Assembly: GCF_021147775.1 (NCBI RefSeq)
Contig: NZ_JAGTPK010000012.1
Coordinates: 124,001-188,000, forward strand
Reading direction: 5' to 3'
Length of the DNA stretch: 64,000 nucleotides
From: Pseudomonas californiensis
GTDB lineage: Bacteria > Pseudomonadota > Gammaproteobacteria > Pseudomonadales > Pseudomonadaceae
Shown: positions 1-9,936 of the stretch, one piece after another
How positions within the stretch are numbered: position 1 is the first letter of the stretch
Layout: each line of letters opens with the position of its first letter
Made by a program: the position numbers and the translations under genes
Notes under the pieces: model-generated
The model's input: the letters and a program-made list of their open reading frames with translations, nothing else
Databases searched by the model: none
What the model was told of the DNA's origin: nothing

Positions 1-226
1 TGCTGATCATCTGCGAGCGCGGCACCATGATGTCGCGCACTTGCAGGTCAGCGACCTGAATAGCACCTTCGACAATGGCCAGCGCTTCGCTGTCCAGCAG
101 TTTGTTCTGGTGGGCTTCGCGCAGCAGCTCAAGCAGCTCCTGGCGGTTTTTCGGCTCATGGACAAAAGCCTGGGTCAGTTTACCCAGCCATGACTTTTGT
201 CCGTTGCTCGATCGGTCTTCGCTCAT
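1..226 (-). CDS. corC: CorC/YbeX (HlyC/CorC family) transporter-associated protein, N-terminal part
   Basis: The first 75 residues of a minus-strand gene that runs off the left edge. The peptide begins MSEDRSSNGQKSWLGK and reaches VRDIMVPRSQM, the conserved lead-in to the CBS-domain pair of cytosolic CorC/YbeX proteins. The family is linked to magnesium/cobalt homeostasis and, in E. coli, to ribosome maturation. The ATG at 226-224 lies 5 bases beyond the ybeY stop, so it is the last visible gene of a miaB-ybeZ-ybeY-corC operon; lnt usually follows. CBS domains and C-terminal transporter-associated domain lie outside the window. Confidence 0.93.
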   Translation of the reverse strand, partial: MSEDRSSNGQKSWLGKLTQAFVHEPKNRQELLELLREAHQNKLLDSEALAIVEGAIQVADLQVRDIMVPRSQMIS

Positions 227-231
227 AGCCC

Positions 232-732
232 TTACTCGTGGTCCTTGCTTGGTGTGTCTGGAAGTGGTTGGTCGGCGCTTTCGTCGTCGGCATAAGGATC
301 TGGGTAGCCCAGCTCTTCAAGCAACGTTCGTTCCAGCGCTTCCATTTCTTCGGCTTCTTCATCGTCGATATGGTCATAACCGAGCAGGTGAAGGCAGCCA
401 TGAATGACCATGTGCGCCCAATGTGCGTCAACGGCCTTGCCCTGTTCGCCTGCTTCGCGGTTCACCACCGGTACGCAGATGACCAGGTCGCCCAGCAGCG
501 GAATGTCCAACATGTCGTCGGGTACATCGGCCGGAAACGACAACACATTGGTGGCGTAGTCCTTGTGCCGCCAAGTGTGGTTGAGTTCTCGGCCTTCTGC
601 TTCATCAACCAGTCGAATTGTCAGCTCCGAATCGGCACTGCGCGGCCGCAGGCCCATTTCACACCAGAGGCGAAACTGGGCTTCGCTGGGCGCTTGCGTC
701 TTGCTTGCGACTTGCAGGTCCAGCTCAAGCAT
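232..732 (-). CDS. ybeY: Endoribonuclease YbeY, rRNA maturation factor
   Basis: A 166-residue UPF0054 metalloprotein that acts in 16S rRNA 3' end maturation and late ribosome quality control in the cytoplasm. The zinc-binding signature is visible near the C-terminal third as [11 protein letters not shown] (H-x3-H-x5-H pattern). I chose the ATG at 732-730 (MLELDLQ); the open frame extends upstream to 906, but that extension is antisense-like sequence within ybeZ. It overlaps the ybeZ 3' end by 8 bases, consistent with translational coupling. An acidic tail ([15 protein letters not shown]) follows the catalytic region. Confidence 0.95.
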   Translation of the reverse strand: MLELDLQVASKTQAPSEAQFRLWCEMGLRPRSADSELTIRLVDEAEGRELNHTWRHKDYATNVLSFPADVPDDMLDIPLLGDLVICVPVVNREAGEQGKAVDAHWAHMVIHGCLHLLGYDHIDDEEAEEMEALERTLLEELGYPDPYADDESADQPLPDTPSKDHE

Positions 733-1747
733 CGCGGTTCTTGTCTCGTGCGTAGCTGTTGCTGCCGGATGGGCCATCGCTGAGGCGGTCATCGTAGCGC
801 TCGTAGGCTTCGACGATGCGCTGCACCAGCGGGTGGCGAACCACGTCCTTGGGTTTGAAGTGCGTGAAGCTGATACCTGGTACGTCCTTGAGCACATCGA
901 TGACATGGGTCAGGCCCGACTTGGTGCCCTTGGGCAAGTCGACTTGAGTGATGTCGCCGGTGATCACGGCAGTGGAGCCAAAGCCAATACGGGTCAGGAA
1001 CATCTTCATCTGCTCGACGGTGGTGTTCTGACTTTCGTCCAGAATGATGAAGCTGTTATTAAGGGTGCGTCCGCGCATGTAAGCCAGCGGTGCAACTTCA
1101 ATCACTTGCTTCTCGATCAGTTTGGCCACGTATTCAAAGCCGAGCATCTCGTAGAGTGCGTCGTAGAGCGGTCGCAGGTACGGGTCGATCTTCTGCGCAA
1201 GGTCGCCAGGCAGGAAGCCGAGCTTCTCGCCCGCTTCGACCGCCGGGCGTACCAGCAGGATGCGCCGGATCTGCTCACGCTCCAGCGCGTCCACCGCGCA
1301 GGCGACGGCGAGATAGGTTTTGCCGGTGCCCGCAGGGCCAATGCCAAAATTGATGTCGTTGCCGAGGATCTCTTTGACATAACGCTGCTGGTTCAGGCCG
1401 CGCGGGCGAATCATGCCCTTTTTAGTGCGCAGGGCAACGCCGACTTCGGCAGCCTGATGGTTGTCCAGCCCGGCAACGCCTGATTCCTGAAGAAACAGAT
1501 GAACCATGTCCGGCGTCAGGTCCGTACCTTTGGTTTCCCGGTACAGACGGCGCAGAAGATTTTCGGCCGAGGTGGTCTGGCTTGGCTCGCCAATGAGCTC
1601 GAATTGATTGCCGCGATTGCGGATCTCGATGTCCAGGCGTTGTTCGATCAAGCGCAGATGCTCGTCGAGTTGCCCGCACAAGTTGGCGAAACGATGGGCC
1701 TCGAAAGGTTCGAGGGTAAAGCGATGAGGTTCTATGGGTGCGTTCAA
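725..1747 (-). CDS. ybeZ: PhoH-family ATPase YbeZ
   Basis: A 340-residue PhoH-like P-loop protein and usual partner of YbeY. The Walker A motif [11 protein letters not shown] lies near residue 140 and the Walker B region ([12 protein letters not shown]) about 100 residues later. An N-terminal KH-like RNA-binding segment is typical of the family. It sits between miaB and ybeY on the minus strand. RNA helicase/ATPase activity in ribosome maturation is known for the family, not visible here. The start ATG at 1747 gives [10 protein letters not shown], the usual Pseudomonas N-terminus. Confidence 0.93.
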   Translation of the reverse strand: MNAPIEPHRFTLEPFEAHRFANLCGQLDEHLRLIEQRLDIEIRNRGNQFELIGEPSQTTSAENLLRRLYRETKGTDLTPDMVHLFLQESGVAGLDNHQAAEVGVALRTKKGMIRPRGLNQQRYVKEILGNDINFGIGPAGTGKTYLAVACAVDALEREQIRRILLVRPAVEAGEKLGFLPGDLAQKIDPYLRPLYDALYEMLGFEYVAKLIEKQVIEVAPLAYMRGRTLNNSFIILDESQNTTVEQMKMFLTRIGFGSTAVITGDITQVDLPKGTKSGLTHVIDVLKDVPGISFTHFKPKDVVRHPLVQRIVEAYERYDDRLSDGPSGSNSYARDKNRDA

Positions 1748-1887
1748 GGTCTTTTAATGGCCGTCCGCCGGCAATTGAGATGTGTTGAAGAATACCCCTA
1801 GTGTTGATCGGGCGAAAGCTTTGCCTTCAGCGTAGAGGATTCGCGATGCTGAATGATGCATGTGTCATGCATCCATACTGGTAGTGA

Positions 1888-1929
1888 CCGCGCAGAAACG
1901 AATTCATTCGGCAATTCATTTCTGCGCGG
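1888..1929. other. Stable inverted repeat between miaB and ybeZ
   Basis: Arms CCGCGCAGAAA (1888-1898) and TTTCTGCGCGG (1919-1929) form an 11-bp perfect stem with a 20-base loop. It lies in the 192-base gap after the miaB stop and before ybeZ. No U-run follows on the minus strand, so it is not a classical intrinsic terminator. It may be a processing or attenuation hairpin that uncouples miaB from the ribosome-maturation genes. Confidence 0.5.
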
Positions 1930-1939
1930 CACCCAAGGT

Positions 1940-3268
1940 TTATTGCAGCAGCGAACCGCGCAGAGAGTGAGGTTGCGCATCGTCGATGTGCACGTCGGCA
2001 AACTGGCCGATCAGCTTGGGGTTGTCACAGCGGAAGTTGACGATCCGGTTGTTCTCGGTCCGGCCCTGCAGTTCGCCAGGGTCCTTTTTCGAGTAGTCCG
2101 TGACCAGAATACGCTGGGTACTGCCTACCATTTGTCGGCTGATTTCAAAACCCTGCTGGTTGAGGCGGTGTTGCAGCGCAGCCAGGCGCTCTTTCTTCAG
2201 CGCCTCTGGCGTATCGTCCTTCAAGTCGGCGGCCGGTGTACCAGGTCGCGGGCTGTAAATGAACGAGAACGAGAAGTCGAAACCGACGTCCTCAATCAGC
2301 TTCATGGTGTTGGCGAAGTCTTTCTCGGTTTCACCGGGGAAGCCGACGATGAAATCGGAACTGATGCTGATGCCAGGAACCGCCGCCTTGAGCTTGCGCA
2401 GCTTGGATTTGTATTCAAGGGTGGTGTGGTTGCGCTTCATGGCAGCCAGCACCCGATCCGAACCCGACTGCACTGGCAAGTGCAGATGCTTGACCAGTTC
2501 AGGCACTTCGGCGTGGGCCTGGATCAGGCTGTCCGAGAACTCCAGCGGATGCGAAGTCGTGTAGCGGATGCGGTCGATGCCATCAACGTCTGCGACCACA
2601 CGAATCAGGTCCGCCAAGTCAGCGGTGCGGCCGTCGTGCGTCGCGCCGCGATAGCCATTGACGTTCTGCCCAAGCAGCGTGACTTCACGCACACCGTTTT
2701 CAGCCAGGTGGATCACTTCGGTCAGTACATCGTCGAAAGGACGACTGACTTCTTCGCCACGGGTGTAAGGCACTACGCAGAACGTGCAGTACTTGCTGCA
2801 GCCTTCCATCACTGAAACATAAGCGCTCGGGCCGTCGACACGAGGCTCTGGCAGATGGTCGAACTTTTCGATTTCCGGAAACGAGACATCAACCTGCGGC
2901 AGGCGCGTAATGCGTGCGGCATCAATCATTTCCGGCAGTCGGTGAAGGGTCTGCGGGCCAAAAACCACGTCCACATACGGCGCGCGGTCACGGATGGCCG
3001 CGCCTTCCTGGCTGGCGACACAACCGCCGACGGCGATCACCATTTCCGGGTTGGCCAGCTTCAGCTCACGCCAGCGGCCCAATTGGGAATAAACCCGGTC
3101 CTGGGCGCGCTCGCGAATCGAACAGGTATTGAGCAGGATCACGTCGGCGTCTTCCGCACGAGCGGTGACTTCCAGGGCCTGATGTTCGCCCAGCAGGTCG
3201 ACCATGCGCGAGCTGTCGTACTCGTTCATTTGGCAACCGTGGGTTTCTATATAAAGCTTCTTGGCCAT
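1940..3268 (-). CDS. miaB: tRNA-2-methylthio-N6-dimethylallyladenosine synthase MiaB
   Basis: A 442-residue radical-SAM methylthiotransferase that converts i6A37 to ms2i6A37 in tRNAs reading UNN codons. The N-terminal MTTase domain supplies three cluster cysteines ([18 protein letters not shown], and HGCQMNE at residue 11). The radical SAM triad is CSKYCTFC near residue 155, and a TRAM domain (TENNRIVNF) lies at the C-terminus. Length matches the family. First gene of the miaB-ybeZ-ybeY-corC run. The ATG at 3268 gives [19 protein letters not shown], the canonical start. Confidence 0.97.
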   Translation of the reverse strand: MAKKLYIETHGCQMNEYDSSRMVDLLGEHQALEVTARAEDADVILLNTCSIRERAQDRVYSQLGRWRELKLANPEMVIAVGGCVASQEGAAIRDRAPYVDVVFGPQTLHRLPEMIDAARITRLPQVDVSFPEIEKFDHLPEPRVDGPSAYVSVMEGCSKYCTFCVVPYTRGEEVSRPFDDVLTEVIHLAENGVREVTLLGQNVNGYRGATHDGRTADLADLIRVVADVDGIDRIRYTTSHPLEFSDSLIQAHAEVPELVKHLHLPVQSGSDRVLAAMKRNHTTLEYKSKLRKLKAAVPGISISSDFIVGFPGETEKDFANTMKLIEDVGFDFSFSFIYSPRPGTPAADLKDDTPEALKKERLAALQHRLNQQGFEISRQMVGSTQRILVTDYSKKDPGELQGRTENNRIVNFRCDNPKLIGQFADVHIDDAQPHSLRGSLLQ

Positions 3269-3331
3269 GCGTGATCATCAGCTGATTCAAAGAACCGCGC
3301 ATTATAGGGACGAAGTGCCCGGCTTCCTAGC

Positions 3332-3359
3332 GTTGGCTGTCCGGCGGGCATGCTATAGT
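3332..3359 (+). promoter_or_regulatory. Putative sigma70-type promoter for the DUF1820 gene
   Basis: A TATAGT hexamer at 3354-3359 preceded by GTTGGC at 3332-3337 with 16 bases between. It would start transcription about 30 bases before the ATG at 3398. The -35 match is weak, so this rests mainly on the -10 element and on its position in the miaB/DUF1820 divergent gap. Confidence 0.4.
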
Positions 3360-3397
3360 GCGTCCCCATTTTCATAAGCGATCGTTACCCGCCCGTT

Positions 3398-3724
3398 ATG
3401 ACCAAACGCGAAGCTCCAATCTACAAGGTGATTTTTCTCAACCAGGGTCAGGTGTTCGAAATGTACGCCAAGCAGATCTATCAAAGTGATCTGTGGGGCT
3501 TTCTGGAAGTGGAGGAGTTCGTCTTCGGAGAGCGTACGACCGTCGTTGTGGACCCGAGCGAAGAGAAACTCAAGGCTCAGTTCGAAGGCGTGGTGCGCAG
3601 CTTTGTGCCGATGCATTCGATTGTGCGTATTGATGAAGTCGAACGCATAGGCACGCCCAAGATCAGCGAGGCGCGTGGCAACAGCAATGTGATGCCGTTC
3701 CCCATGCCGATGCCGGAAAAGTAA
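3398..3724 (+). CDS. DUF1820 family protein
   Basis: A 108-residue cytosolic protein with the core YKVIFLNQGQVFEMYAKQI and a C-terminal MPFPMPMPEK tail, recognised as the gammaproteobacterial DUF1820 family. Function is unknown. Transcribed divergently from miaB; the same neighbourhood (miaB, DUF1820, Sel1 protein, hemL) occurs in P. aeruginosa as I recall it. No signal peptide or membrane segment. An 8-bp stem (TTGCCCTGA.../TCAGGGCA, about 3746-3771) follows the stop and overlaps the tail of the convergent Sel1 gene, possibly a weak shared terminator. Confidence 0.85.
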   Translation: MTKREAPIYKVIFLNQGQVFEMYAKQIYQSDLWGFLEVEEFVFGERTTVVVDPSEEKLKAQFEGVVRSFVPMHSIVRIDEVERIGTPKISEARGNSNVMPFPMPMPEK

Positions 3725-3763
3725 GGGTTGCAGGTTTGGCGAAGTTGCCCTGAAGACGTCTGA

Positions 3764-4312
3764 TCAGGGCAGTGGAGAGAACGGACTGCGACCTTCGGCG
3801 GTTTGCAGTTCCATCAGGTATTTGCGAAATATCTGGCCCAGCACCTGGGTCGCCACTTCCAGTTCATCGCGCTGCATCTTTGCCGACACTTCATCTGCGG
3901 CATCCAGTGCTTCTTCCGAACCATTGACCGCAGCCATTTTCAGCACGATGTAGGCCTGGATATTGTTGGCTTGCACGCCTTCGCCACGGCTGAACATCAG
4001 GCCCAGTTGATATTGCGCCTGCGCGTGACCCTGCAACGAAGCTTGCTCGAAATAACTCAGGGCCTGCGGCAAGTCGCGAGGCGCATTCTTGCCCTCGTAA
4101 TAGAACTCACCCAACTCGTATTGTGCTTGCGCATCCCCGGACTGAGCGGCTTGCTGGCAGGCTGAAAGCGCTGCAGGCAGGTTCTCTGGCTGGGTATTCA
4201 GGGTGCAACGACCCACCGCTGGGATTAACAACGAGTTGCCGCCGGCAGTTGCCAGCAGGGGATAGACAAGCAACAGGCAGCCCAATGCAAGGGTGCGGCC
4301 GGCGCGGTTCAT
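3764..4312 (-). CDS. Exported Sel1-like repeat protein
   Basis: A 182-residue protein with an N-terminal signal peptide (MNRAGRTLALGCLLLVYPLLATA, cleavage near residue 23), so probably periplasmic. Two clear Sel1/TPR-like repeats follow: AQAQYELGEFYYEGKNAP and AQAQYQLGLMFSRGEGV. Such repeats mediate protein-protein contacts; the partner is unknown. Convergent with the DUF1820 gene. The roughly 295-base gap upstream, to the hemL stop at 4608, holds nothing I recognise. Confidence 0.8.
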   Translation of the reverse strand: MNRAGRTLALGCLLLVYPLLATAGGNSLLIPAVGRCTLNTQPENLPAALSACQQAAQSGDAQAQYELGEFYYEGKNAPRDLPQALSYFEQASLQGHAQAQYQLGLMFSRGEGVQANNIQAYIVLKMAAVNGSEEALDAADEVSAKMQRDELEVATQVLGQIFRKYLMELQTAEGRSPFSPLP

Positions 4313-4607
4313 GGGAATCGACTTACCTCTGAAAAAGGTGCGGGCAGGCCCGGCCAGCTAAACGTGCTGGCTGCGCATTATGAAATAAGCGGAGCCAACC
4401 TTACAAAGTCTTTACGGATTTTCTGCTGCACGGCGATGAAAAGCCTTTGTTTACAGCACCGGAGCACTCAAGGACGACTGTAGCCTCCCATTGTGCGCAA
4501 CAATCGCATTGCATTGTAGAAGCTATTTCAGCAGTTAACGTTCCGTTTGATTCACAAGCTCGCCCACGCAGATCAACTGTGCGGTCTGCGCGAGCGTGTC
4601 GAGTAGG

Positions 4608-5873
4608 CTATTTGAGCGCTGCGAAGGCCTTTTCGGCGGCGTCCAGTGTCAGTTGCAACTCGGCATCGCCGTGAGCGATGGAGGTGAAACCGGCTTCGAA
4701 CGCACTGGGTGCCAGGTACACGCCGCCCTCAAGCATCAAGTGGAAGAACCGCTTGAAGCGTTCTGCGTCGCTGGTCATCACGTCCTGGAACGTTACGATT
4801 TCTTTCACGTCGCTGAAATACAGGCCGAACATGCCGCCTGCCTGGGTGGTCACGAATGGGATACCGGCTGCGTCAGCGCGCTGTTGCAGGCCTTCAAGCA
4901 GGCGGCGGGTAAAGTCGCTCAGATCATCGTGGAAGCCTGGGCGGCTGATCAGTCGCAGCGTGGTCAGGCCAGCGGCCATCGCCAATGGATTGCCTGACAG
5001 CGTACCCGCCTGATAAACCGGGCCGAGCGGCGCGATGTGCGACATGATTTCACGCTTGCCGCCAAAGCAGCCGACCGGCATGCCGCCGCCGATGATCTTG
5101 CCGAAGGTGCTCAGGTCGGGAGTCACGTTGTAGTAAGCCTGAGCGCCGCCCAGTGCTACCCGAAAGCCGGTCATCACTTCGTCGAAGATCAACACAACGC
5201 CATGCTCATCGCACAGTTCGCGCAACCCATGCAGATAGCCCGGAGCAGGTGGCACGCAATTCATGTTGCCGGCCACTGGCTCGACAATGATGCAGGCGAC
5301 TTCCTGGCCTACTTCAGCCAGCATTTCACGCACGGCTTCCAGATCGTTGAACGGGACGGTCAGGGTATGTTTCGCAAAGGCTGCAGGCACGCCCAGGGTC
5401 AGGGCGCCGGAACCTGCCTTGACCAGCAGACTGTCGGAGTGACCGTGATAGCAGCCTTCGAACTTGATGATGCTGTCGCGACCGGTATAACCACGGGCCA
5501 GACGGATAGCGCTCATGGTCGCCTCCGTCCCCGAGCTGACCATGCGCACCATTTCCATCGACGGCACGAGCGAGCAGACCAGGTCGGCCATGTCGGTTTC
5601 CATGGCGGTTGGCGCGCCATACGACAAACCATGTTCCAGCTGGCTGCGAACCGCATCGAGGACTTCTGGATGGCTGTGGCCGAGAATCATCGGGCCCCAG
5701 GAGCCGACGTAATCAACGTAGCGCTTGTCGTCTTCGTCAGTTACATAGGCGCCAGCAGCATGCTTGAAGAACAGCGGTGTGCCGCCCACGCTCTTGAAAG
5801 CGCGAACCGGCGAATTCACTCCACCGGGAATGTGTTTTTGGGCGTTGGCGAACAGTGTTTCGGAACGGGACAT
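4608..5873 (-). CDS. hemL: Glutamate-1-semialdehyde 2,1-aminomutase
   Basis: A 421-residue class III PLP aminotransferase making 5-aminolevulinate from glutamate-1-semialdehyde in the C5 tetrapyrrole pathway. The PLP lysine is in [14 protein letters not shown]; the substrate region [10 protein letters not shown] is near the N-terminus. I chose ATG 5873-5871 ([12 protein letters not shown]); the open frame continues upstream but without family similarity. Slightly shorter than the common 426-427 residues. It is divergent from adaA-alkA across about 205 bases. In P. aeruginosa hemL is followed directly by thiE, so the intervening repair genes look inserted. Confidence 0.96.
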   Translation of the reverse strand: MSRSETLFANAQKHIPGGVNSPVRAFKSVGGTPLFFKHAAGAYVTDEDDKRYVDYVGSWGPMILGHSHPEVLDAVRSQLEHGLSYGAPTAMETDMADLVCSLVPSMEMVRMVSSGTEATMSAIRLARGYTGRDSIIKFEGCYHGHSDSLLVKAGSGALTLGVPAAFAKHTLTVPFNDLEAVREMLAEVGQEVACIIVEPVAGNMNCVPPAPGYLHGLRELCDEHGVVLIFDEVMTGFRVALGGAQAYYNVTPDLSTFGKIIGGGMPVGCFGGKREIMSHIAPLGPVYQAGTLSGNPLAMAAGLTTLRLISRPGFHDDLSDFTRRLLEGLQQRADAAGIPFVTTQAGGMFGLYFSDVKEIVTFQDVMTSDAERFKRFFHLMLEGGVYLAPSAFEAGFTSIAHGDAELQLTLDAAEKAFAALK

Positions 5874-6078
5874 GATCGGGTCTCTGCTTTGAAACGGGGA
5901 ATTCGGGTCTACGCTGGGTTCAGCCAAGGCGTGCAGTCTTTGATCGGCTGCTTTATTGAATGGCATGAGCCAGAGAAGGCGCAGCAAGCCTGCACTATAA
6001 CAAATGCCAGTCGACTGCCGAATGCACATGTCCGAAATCAGCCAGACTTTTGCCGAGGCGTGGCATAAAGTCCGGCTC

Positions 6079-7524
6079 ATGAAAACTCTCGATCCGAGCA
6101 TTTGCTACGCGGCGTTCATTGCCAGAGACCGGCGATTTGACGGCTGGTTTTTCATGGGTGTGTCCTCGACCGGCATCTATTGCCGGCCGATGTGCCCGGT
6201 GCGTGCGCCGCAGGCAAAGAACTGCAGTTTCTACACCACCGCTGCGGCTGCCGAGCAAGCTGGGTACAGGCCGTGCCTGCGCTGTCGTCCAGAGTTGGCG
6301 CCGGGCAACAGCTTGCTGGACGTATCGAGTCGTCTTGCTCAAGCGGCAGCGAGATTGATCGAAGAGGGCTTTCTGAGTGGCAGAACGCTTGATGCACTGG
6401 CTCAGCGGGTCGGTGTGACGTCGCGCCATTTGCGGCGGATTTTCGAAGCCGAGTTCGGCGTGTCGATGATTGATTTCGCTCAGACCCAGCGACTGCTGAT
6501 CGCCAAGCGTCTGTTGACCGATACCGGGTTGTCGATGACCGACGTCGCACTGGCGTCGGGCTTTGGCAGCGTGCGGCGTTTCAACGACGTGTTCAAAGCC
6601 AGATACCGCCTCAACCCGCTGCGCTTGAGAAAAGTCGCGCATCCGGCGCAAGCCAGCACTTTGCAGTTCGAGCTGTCGTATCGCCCCCCTTTTTCATGGA
6701 GTGGTGTGCTGGCATTTCTTGCTCACCGCTGTGTCGCAGGTGTTGAACATGTCAGCGAGCATGCCTACACGAGGGTTATCGACTTTGAGCGCGCCGGATG
6801 CCGTCTGGCAGGTTGGGTCAGCGTGACGCATGCGCCGTTGCGCCATGCGCTGGTGGTGACAGTGTCGGCCTCATTGCAAGCCGGGATCGCCTTTGTACTG
6901 GCGGGGGTAAGGCGCGTATTCGATACCGGATGCCGGCCAGACCTTGTCGATGCCCACTTGGGTGGACTGATCAATGATCATCCGGGGATGCGTGTGCCTG
7001 GTGCATTCGACGGTTTCGAAATTGCTGTGCGTGCGGTAGTGGGTCAACAGATTTCAGTGATCAACGCCCGTGCGATTCTCGGCCGGCTCGCCCTGCGCTT
7101 CGGTACACCGGTGGTGGATGCGCCTTCCGGATTGCAGCATGCGTTCCCGACGGCCGAGGCCATTGCCCGCTTGCACTATGAGGATCTGATTGCCGCCGGT
7201 CTCATCCGGATTCGTGCTGAAGCCATCCTGGCGGTGGCGCAGGAAGTCTCGGCAGGGCGCATCATTCTTGAACCCTTGGTACTGCTGGAGGAAACGCTGG
7301 TCGCCTTGCGGCACATTCGCGGCATCGGAGAATGGACGGTGCAATACATTGCCATGCGCGCCTTGTGCTGGCCCAATGCGTTTCCCGCAGGCGACGCCGT
7401 TCTGAAAAAACACCTGGGTTGTGACACTGCGGCACAACTCAATCAACACGCCACTCAGTGGGCGCCTTGGCGGGCTTACGCGACGGTGCATGTCTGGCGT
7501 CAATATGAAGAGGCGAAACGATGA
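6079..7524 (+). CDS. Bifunctional Ada-type regulator / 3-methyladenine DNA glycosylase II (AdaA-AlkA fusion)
   Basis: A 481-residue fusion. Residues 1-70 are the Ada methylphosphotriester zinc domain with four Cys ligands ([23 protein letters not shown]). Residues about 75-170 are an AraC-type HTH ([19 protein letters not shown]). Residues about 185-481 are AlkA N-terminal plus HhH-GPD domains, with [17 protein letters not shown] and the catalytic Asp in PAGDAVLKK. It should sense backbone methylation by irreversible Cys methylation, activate the adaptive response, and excise 3-methyladenine-type lesions. The Ada O6-methylguanine domain is absent but encoded by the overlapping ogt. Start ATG 6079 ([13 protein letters not shown]) chosen because the upstream 25 residues overlap the hemL promoter region. 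Confidence 0.92.
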   Translation: MKTLDPSICYAAFIARDRRFDGWFFMGVSSTGIYCRPMCPVRAPQAKNCSFYTTAAAAEQAGYRPCLRCRPELAPGNSLLDVSSRLAQAAARLIEEGFLSGRTLDALAQRVGVTSRHLRRIFEAEFGVSMIDFAQTQRLLIAKRLLTDTGLSMTDVALASGFGSVRRFNDVFKARYRLNPLRLRKVAHPAQASTLQFELSYRPPFSWSGVLAFLAHRCVAGVEHVSEHAYTRVIDFERAGCRLAGWVSVTHAPLRHALVVTVSASLQAGIAFVLAGVRRVFDTGCRPDLVDAHLGGLINDHPGMRVPGAFDGFEIAVRAVVGQQISVINARAILGRLALRFGTPVVDAPSGLQHAFPTAEAIARLHYEDLIAAGLIRIRAEAILAVAQEVSAGRIILEPLVLLEETLVALRHIRGIGEWTVQYIAMRALCWPNAFPAGDAVLKKHLGCDTAAQLNQHATQWAPWRAYATVHVWRQYEEAKR

Positions 7525-8042
7525 TTTCCGCTTATCTGCTATCCAGTCCGCTGGGCGATATCGCTTTGCGTGCTGAAGATGATGCACTGACTGGCGTGTA
7601 TTTCGTCGGCCAGAAACACTACCCAGGCCTGATCATGATGCCTGTCGAGCACGCCGTGCCCAAGGTCGTGCAAATGGCTCGCGAGCAATTGACCGAGTTT
7701 TTTCGGGGCGAGCGTCGCGTCTTTGAAGTGCCGTTGCGCATGCGTGGCACACCGTTTCAGGAGGAGGTCTGGCGGGAACTGGCGAGAATCCCCTACGGCG
7801 AAATGATTTCCTACGGTGCAATGGCCAAAAAAATGGGCCTCGGTGCAGGCCACTCGCGTGCAGTGGGTACCGCCAATGGCAAGAATCCAGTTTCTATCAT
7901 TGTCCCCTGCCACCGGGTGATTGGTGCAGGTGGCGACCTGACCGGCTACGCCGGCGGCGTTGATCGCAAGCGCGCTTTGCTTGCGCTGGAGAACGCGACA
8001 GGCATGCCAGACTTCGAGTTCAAGCTGGTCGGGCAAGGCTGA
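7521..8042 (+). CDS. ogt: Methylated-DNA--protein-cysteine S-methyltransferase
   Basis: A 173-residue O6-alkylguanine-DNA alkyltransferase that transfers the alkyl group onto its own Cys. The active site is IIVPCHRVIG, the Asn hinge region is VGTANGKNP, and the HTH is YGEMISYGAMAKKMG. Its ATG overlaps the adaA-alkA stop (ATGA), so the two are translationally coupled and should rise together in the adaptive response. Together they reconstitute what E. coli Ada plus AlkA do, split differently between polypeptides. Confidence 0.95.
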   Translation: MISAYLLSSPLGDIALRAEDDALTGVYFVGQKHYPGLIMMPVEHAVPKVVQMAREQLTEFFRGERRVFEVPLRMRGTPFQEEVWRELARIPYGEMISYGAMAKKMGLGAGHSRAVGTANGKNPVSIIVPCHRVIGAGGDLTGYAGGVDRKRALLALENATGMPDFEFKLVGQG

Positions 8043-8110
8043 AAGGCAGCGAGGTGTCTGGATCAGAGCGGCGCGCTCCAAAGTCGTCTGTGACGTGCCG
8101 CAGTTACATC

Positions 8111-8743
8111 TCAGGTACGCGAAACCTGCAGCAGTTCAGTGAACGCTCGGGCCCGGCGGGTGACTTCCTGGGTGTTTTCGGCACCGAATAAACCGTGTAC
8201 CACAGCCAACAGATCTGCGCCGTGTTCAACCAGTTGCGGGGCGTTCTCCAGAGTGATGCCACCAATGACTGCAATCGGCAGATGCACCTTGGCGCGCACT
8301 TGGGCGATCAGGTCCAGTGGGACGGCCGGTGCGCCGGGCTTGGTCATGGAGTTGAAGAACCTGCCGAAAGCCACGTAGGTTGCGCCGTCAGCCTTGGCAC
8401 GCTCCGCCAGTTCCAGTTTGCCGTGGCAGGTGGCACCGACGATCGCCTTGTGCCCCAGCAGCGCCCGTGCATCTGGCAGCGAGCCATCTGTCTGCCCCAG
8501 ATGCACGCCGACACCCAGGCGAGCAGCCAGCTCGGCGTCATCGTTGATGATCAGTCGGGTCTTGTAGCGCTCGCAGAGTTTGAGCAGTTCAGTCGCTTCA
8601 CGCAGGCGGCGCGACTCGTCACTGGTTTTGTCCCGGTATTGCAGCAGCGTCACGCCACCTTCGAGGGCGGCTTCGACGTAAGACAGGAATTTGCCAGTCA
8701 GCAGTTGGCTGTCGGTGATGGCATACAGGCCACGTAGTTTCAT
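8111..8743 (-). CDS. thiE: Thiamine-phosphate synthase
   Basis: A 210-residue TIM-barrel enzyme coupling HMP-PP and thiazole phosphate to thiamine phosphate. Family motifs are visible: [37 protein letters not shown] and [11 protein letters not shown]. Start ATG 8743 ([13 protein letters not shown]). It lies 22 bases downstream of thiD on the minus strand, an operon of two consecutive thiamine steps. I see no TPP-riboswitch core upstream of thiD. The 3' end converges with ogt across about 70 bases. Confidence 0.95.
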   Translation of the reverse strand: MKLRGLYAITDSQLLTGKFLSYVEAALEGGVTLLQYRDKTSDESRRLREATELLKLCERYKTRLIINDDAELAARLGVGVHLGQTDGSLPDARALLGHKAIVGATCHGKLELAERAKADGATYVAFGRFFNSMTKPGAPAVPLDLIAQVRAKVHLPIAVIGGITLENAPQLVEHGADLLAVVHGLFGAENTQEVTRRARAFTELLQVSRT

Positions 8744-8765
8744 GAATGAAGCCTCATGCAGTGCG

Positions 8766-9563
8766 TTACGAGCAGAAATCCAGCGGCAGACGACGGGGGA
8801 CGAATTGCCCCTTGCCCAGCTGTTCTGCGTCACGCAACGTTCGCCAGGTGTAATCCAGAGCCGATTTCACGGCACTGACCCGCTCTTCTCCTTGCGCCAG
8901 ACGACCTGCCAGCGCACTGGCCAGCGTGCAGCCTGAGCCGTGATAGCTGCCGGGCAGGCGCTCGCAGACAAAGGTGTGTGTCTGACCGCCGCGAACATAA
9001 AGACGATTATGGATTTGCTGCTCATCACCATGACCGCCGGTGATCAGCAGGTATTCACAAAACGGCAGAAGTTTCTCGGCGCATTCATCTGCGCTACCTT
9101 CGGGCAGCTCCGCAAGAATGCGTGCTTCGGGCAGGTTGGGTGTGGCTATCGTCGACAAGGGCAGAAGGCGTTCGCGCATGGCGTAACCGACTTCGTCCTT
9201 GCCCAGCCGACCGCCGCCGCCAGCCCGCAATACCGGGTCGCAGACCATTGGCAAATGCGGGTTGGCCAGCAGCAGTTCGACAACCGTATCGACCATTTCC
9301 AGCGAGCCCAGCATGCCCAGCTTCACGGCTGCTACGCTCGAGTCATTGAGGACGGCATGCGCCTGGGCCAATACCCAGTCACGATCCAGAACGCGAAAAT
9401 CACTGACGTTGACCGTGTCTTGTACGGTCAGCGCAGTAATGACTGGCGCGGCATGACAGCCTTGGGCCAGCAGGGATTCAATATCGGCCTGCATGCCGGC
9501 ACCGCCACTAGGGTCGTGGCCGGAGAGGCAGAGGACAACGGGACGGGAGCTATAAATATTCAT
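8766..9563 (-). CDS. thiD: Hydroxymethylpyrimidine/phosphomethylpyrimidine kinase
   Basis: A 265-residue ribokinase-fold enzyme phosphorylating HMP to HMP-PP. The N-terminal [18 protein letters not shown] and C-terminal anion-hole [15 protein letters not shown] motifs are diagnostic. I favour ATG 9563 (MNIYSSRPV) over an ATG six codons upstream. First gene of thiD-thiE and divergent from ladS, the same arrangement as in P. aeruginosa as I recall it. Confidence 0.94.
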   Translation of the reverse strand: MNIYSSRPVVLCLSGHDPSGGAGMQADIESLLAQGCHAAPVITALTVQDTVNVSDFRVLDRDWVLAQAHAVLNDSSVAAVKLGMLGSLEMVDTVVELLLANPHLPMVCDPVLRAGGGGRLGKDEVGYAMRERLLPLSTIATPNLPEARILAELPEGSADECAEKLLPFCEYLLITGGHGDEQQIHNRLYVRGGQTHTFVCERLPGSYHGSGCTLASALAGRLAQGEERVSAVKSALDYTWRTLRDAEQLGKGQFVPRRLPLDFCS

Positions 9564-9936
9564 GGTGCGCGAGCTTATCACTAAACCCCTTCAGGACCGC
9601 TCGTCGATGCCGGTTTTTCTTGCGCTCACGGCTCCGTGGTGTGTAGGCATTGTTGCAGTTTCAATACTTCGAGTATTCATGTTGAGCCGGAGGCGGCCGA
9701 GATAGAGCTATCGCCCTGATTTTAATGCGATAGTGCCTTGCACTCGTAAGCGGCTATGCTTCAGTGCGCTGACGGACCGATTGAACTCAGCGTGTTTTTG
9801 AATCGAGTGGCAACCATTGGATGACAGTCATCTGTAATCGCCTGTTTTGAATTGCCTGGCCTGTATCAGGGATGGACTTTGCGGGTCGTCGCCGTCAACG
9901 GATGGGGTGAGCGTGACGACTTACTTTGGGGCTTTG
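9564..9936. other. thiD-ladS divergent intergenic region
   Basis: About 370 bases between divergent starts. I find no TPP aptamer, tRNA or strong terminator. A short inverted repeat (CTATCG about 9708 / CGATAG about 9728) and AATAC/GTATT about 9662-9676 are the only structures; neither is convincing as a regulatory element. Promoters of thiD and ladS must lie here but I cannot place them reliably. Confidence 0.4.

Noticed and set aside
9564..9936. Possible TPP riboswitch before thiD
   Set aside because: I searched the minus strand for the CUGAGA and ACCUGAUC-type cores and did not see them.
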